Assembly (NCBI RefSeq): GCF_037038585.1
Contig: NC_092520.1
Coordinates: 62,764,001-62,828,000 of the forward strand
Length of the DNA: 64,000 nucleotides
Direction: 5' to 3'
DNA from: Patagioenas fasciata
Lineage: Eukaryota > Chordata > Aves > Columbiformes > Columbidae
Part shown: positions 61,428-64,000 of the stretch, piece by piece
How the letters are laid out: each line of letters starts with the position of its first letter
How positions within the stretch are numbered: position 1 is the first letter of the stretch
Position numbers and translations under genes: made by a program
Notes under the pieces: generated by a model
The model's input: only the letters and a program-made list of their open reading frames with translations
Database searches by the model: none
Told to the model about the DNA's origin: nothing

Positions 61428-61652
61428 GTGGCCAGAAGAGAGACACAGTGTTCATTGTTATCAGCAAAACAAAACTGGAAAACATCAAGCCAGAACATGA
61501 AATCCAAAGTTCACCCAACAGTGAGTGACATTCCTGGAACTGCCAGAGAAACAGATTTTAAAAGGTGCAGAATACACCTTTTAAAGGAAGCTGGTGAGGA
61601 TGCTCAGAAGTATGCAAAACTTTTGCACGAGGAAAAACTGGGGGATCTCTGA
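61428..61652 (+). other. Unidentified 74-codon frame next to poly(A)
   Basis: An ATG-initiated frame (MARRETQCSLLSAKQNWK to LLHEEKLGDL) ends 16 nt before a run of 19 A at 61669-61687. The last third is Lys/Glu-rich and helix-like. I do not recognise it. It could be a retrocopy scrap or chance; no AATAAA precedes the A-run and I see no target-site duplication. Confidence 0.25.
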
Positions 61653-61668
61653 AGCTGGTGAATGACTG

Positions 61669-61687
61669 AAAAAAAAAAAAAAAAAAA
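61669..61687. repeat. Poly(A) tract
   Basis: Nineteen A in a row in the RAB20 intron, directly after the unidentified frame at 61428-61652. Confidence 0.8.
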
Positions 61688-63041
61688 GGATATAAACAGA
61701 TGTCTATAAATTCAGGTCTCAAACTGAGAAAGTAACCCAGGAACAACTATTTACTCTTTCTCATAACACGGAAAATTAGGATTTCACATCAAAAAAATCC
61801 CGTGTGTTGTTTAAATACTTTCCTACACAGTGAATAATTGGTAGTAGGGGTTGTACAACAGAGGTCACAAGTTCAATGAATGGAGCTGAAAAAGCGTTAG
61901 GCAAAACTTATGGAGAACTGCTTCTGTCCAATGTTGTATAACCTCCAATTTGTTTTCCTCCAGTGAAAGAAATTCTTTAAACCAGTGATCTGAAGGTAGA
62001 AAAAAGGAGAGAGAAAAAAAGCCAGCGTATGCCCTTGTTGATGTACGCTGGGTAAGGGCAAGGGAGATTGGGGTGCAGGGGAATGAGTGAATGAGGAGGT
62101 CAGTGCTTTGACACTCTTTTCTCCAATCTTATGTTCAAAGTTGGGCTTTCAGTTGGACTGCACGTTTTTAAAAGTCTCACATTTTTCAGTACAAGTTTGT
62201 GCTGTGACCTACTTTGTTTCCATCCGAATCCTGATTATACTGCGTTCTGGAAACCACAATGGAACACATATCCTCCCCCATTCTCCCACTCCAGATGCCT
62301 GAGCCATAAAATGCAGCCCCCAAAATCATACGCTACAGCAACCAGTACTAGAACAATACTATTACTTGTTTTATGGAATTTGTATGCTAATCTAATCTTG
62401 CACAGCATAATATAAACCATGACATTTTTACATTCCAATTACCAACTGGCTACTTCTACAAATAATATATTGTTGAAAAGAGAAAAAGGCAGTAAGAAGA
62501 ATTTACCTTGCATAAGGGATTAATTATGGCAGAGGAATTATGGATAGTCTCTCTTGCTCACCCACATGACACAATCTACATGCAGAAAAAATGCTTAATT
62601 TATTTTTGCAGCACAGTTTCCTTGTACAGACCACTTCTGGCCCTTAAGGGCTGGAACAACCTTAGATGTGGAAAGCCCTCAAATCTACACAAAGTATTTC
62701 AACTAATATCTTATCTGTCCCCACAGTGTCAGGCAAAATAGTATCAGACATTACAGTGAATAACTTATTAAAACAGTCGTACCCTTCTTATGGCTCTTTA
62801 TTTCTTTCTCTCTCTGGACCCATCTGGTCCCACTACAACCATGTACCTTTTTAAACCATTAGCCAAATTAAACAGTAAACCCTGAATCCAAGAATGAAAC
62901 CATTTTGGTATTTCAAAAATAAAGCTAACAGGGCAGACTGGCAGAATGGTCAAATAATTTGCAAGCAAAGGAATTGCAAGAGAAGAAAATCAACCACAAA
63001 GGCACAACATTAGGGAAATTTCTTAAAGCCAAGCTACGTAA

Positions 63042-63098
63042 TCACAGAATAGTTGGGATTGAAATGGACCTCTGAAGATCATCTAGTTCAACCCGTAA
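63042..63098 (-). mobile_element. CR1 LINE terminal scrap
   Basis: ATCACAGAATAGTTGGGATT and GATCATCTAGTTCAACCC are the last ~55 bp of a CR1 copy on the minus strand. The rest is absent. Confidence 0.8.
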
Positions 63099-64000
63099 CC
63101 AAAAACTAATTTTTGTTTTTCATCTTTATATTTTGTGTATTTACAGTAGTTCAACAACCCTACAGTCATATCAATACTTGCAGCGCCATTAACTTTTCAG
63201 ATGCTCTTCCAGCAAGTACAAGGAACCCTGTTGGAGACTTTACCCACTCAGGAGCGGCATGGCCACCAAGCATTTTCAAAGTCCTATGATGGTTACAAAC
63301 AACTCAAAAATTTTGAGCCAAATGGACCTCAGTACCATCAAGTTCACAAGAAACCCAAGGGAGACAGAAGGGAAAAGCAGATCATTCAAGAGGTCAGCCT
63401 GATAAATAAGCAAGACTAACTCTAAAGTGTGGTGAGACTTGAACTTAAGGCCTAAACTTTGGTCTAGCCAGCCTCCTACAACACCTCTCAGCTGGAAGGC
63501 AGCAGTCCACGTGAACGCTTTCTCCAGATGGGACCACAGTCTGATCGAGCATCCCCTTCCCTTCCCAGCTCCCAGCTGAGGGATCCACTGATCACAGCAG
63601 TGCCCCAGTCTCCTCCTTGGAGCCATCCTCCTGCCCGCTGTCCCCAGGGGTGGTGTCCAAAGCAGCCTGTGAAGTTGCTGCTGATGTTGAGGAGGTCAAA
63701 AGATTTCCTCCAGCCATGTTTGAGTGCTCCTTCCCTTCCACCTCTTCAAAGGTTTTTCACCACAACTTCTTAAGCAGTGTAACTTCCCACACACACTCTT
63801 TCAAGAAATCCTTGACAGGAAGAACAAGTTTTAAATGTCTCAGTGTTTAGCACATACAACAAGGCAAAACCAGACTGTTACTTTAAAGTCTTGAGGGAAT
63901 AAACCACCACAAATGCTAAAAAGCTAAAAAGGTCTTCCAAAAAGTACTGGGAAAAAGTACTGTTGTTCCTCAGATATCACAGTCTGAACAGAGTCCTAAA

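Larger units (their letters stand above)
59315..64000 (-). other. RAB20: RAB20 intron 1 (partial, runs off window)
   Basis: There is no minus-strand frame with a GxxxxGKT/S P-loop up to 64000, so exon 1 lies beyond. The intron holds CR1 copies at 59560 and 63042, an A-run plus TA microsatellite at 61031, and a 74-codon plus-strand frame ending just before a poly(A) run at 61669. The stretches 60135-61030, 61690-63040 and 63100-64000 hold nothing I can name. Confidence 0.8.

Noticed and set aside
59315..64000. RAB20 exon 1
   Set aside because: No minus-strand frame has a P-loop or switch I motif followed by a donor; the exon must lie past the right edge.

Overview
The window is eukaryotic and almost certainly avian. 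It carries long AT-rich introns with GT-AG splice sites, at least thirteen CR1-type LINE fragments and no mammalian SINEs. The coding content identifies the locus as the tail-to-tail pair COL4A2 (plus strand) and RAB20 (minus strand), neighbours in vertebrates (human 13q34). The species cannot be fixed from the sequence alone.

Positions 1-3307 lie in an upstream COL4A2 intron. From 3308 to 52258 I can place 44 consecutive coding exons, called V1-V44 here and probably equivalent to human exons 5-48. All have AG/GT borders and all join in one frame. Joined, they give 4959 nt, or 1652 residues plus a TAG stop. This is the collagen IV alpha-2 chain from just after its cysteine-rich N-terminus to the C-terminal residue. 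It consists of a Gly-X-Y helix with many interruptions, then the 227-residue NC1 domain (from 48078) with all 12 cysteines. The first ~60 residues, including the signal peptide and first 7S cysteines, lie upstream of the window, as does any promoter.

The COL4A2 3' UTR runs from 52259 to about 53690 and holds four AATAAA hexamers and a miR-29 seed match. A gene-free interval with two CR1 copies follows (to ~58300). RAB20 then lies on the minus strand: its terminal coding exon (58794-59314) holds switch II, NKxD, SAK and the C-terminal CCA. Its 3' UTR lies below 58794, and its intron runs off the right edge with CR1 copies, an A/TA-rich microsatellite and an unidentified ORF beside a poly(A) tract. 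RAB20 exon 1 is not in the window.

The two genes do not form a pathway. COL4A2 encodes a secreted basement-membrane subunit that assembles with two alpha-1(IV) chains. RAB20 encodes a small GTPase of endosomes and phagosomes. The observation I would check first is an 82-bp TA-bounded near-perfect palindrome in intron V23-V24 (29088-29169), built like a mariner-derived MITE of the MADE1 type and able to form a pre-miRNA-like hairpin. I found no sign of an unknown multi-gene system.
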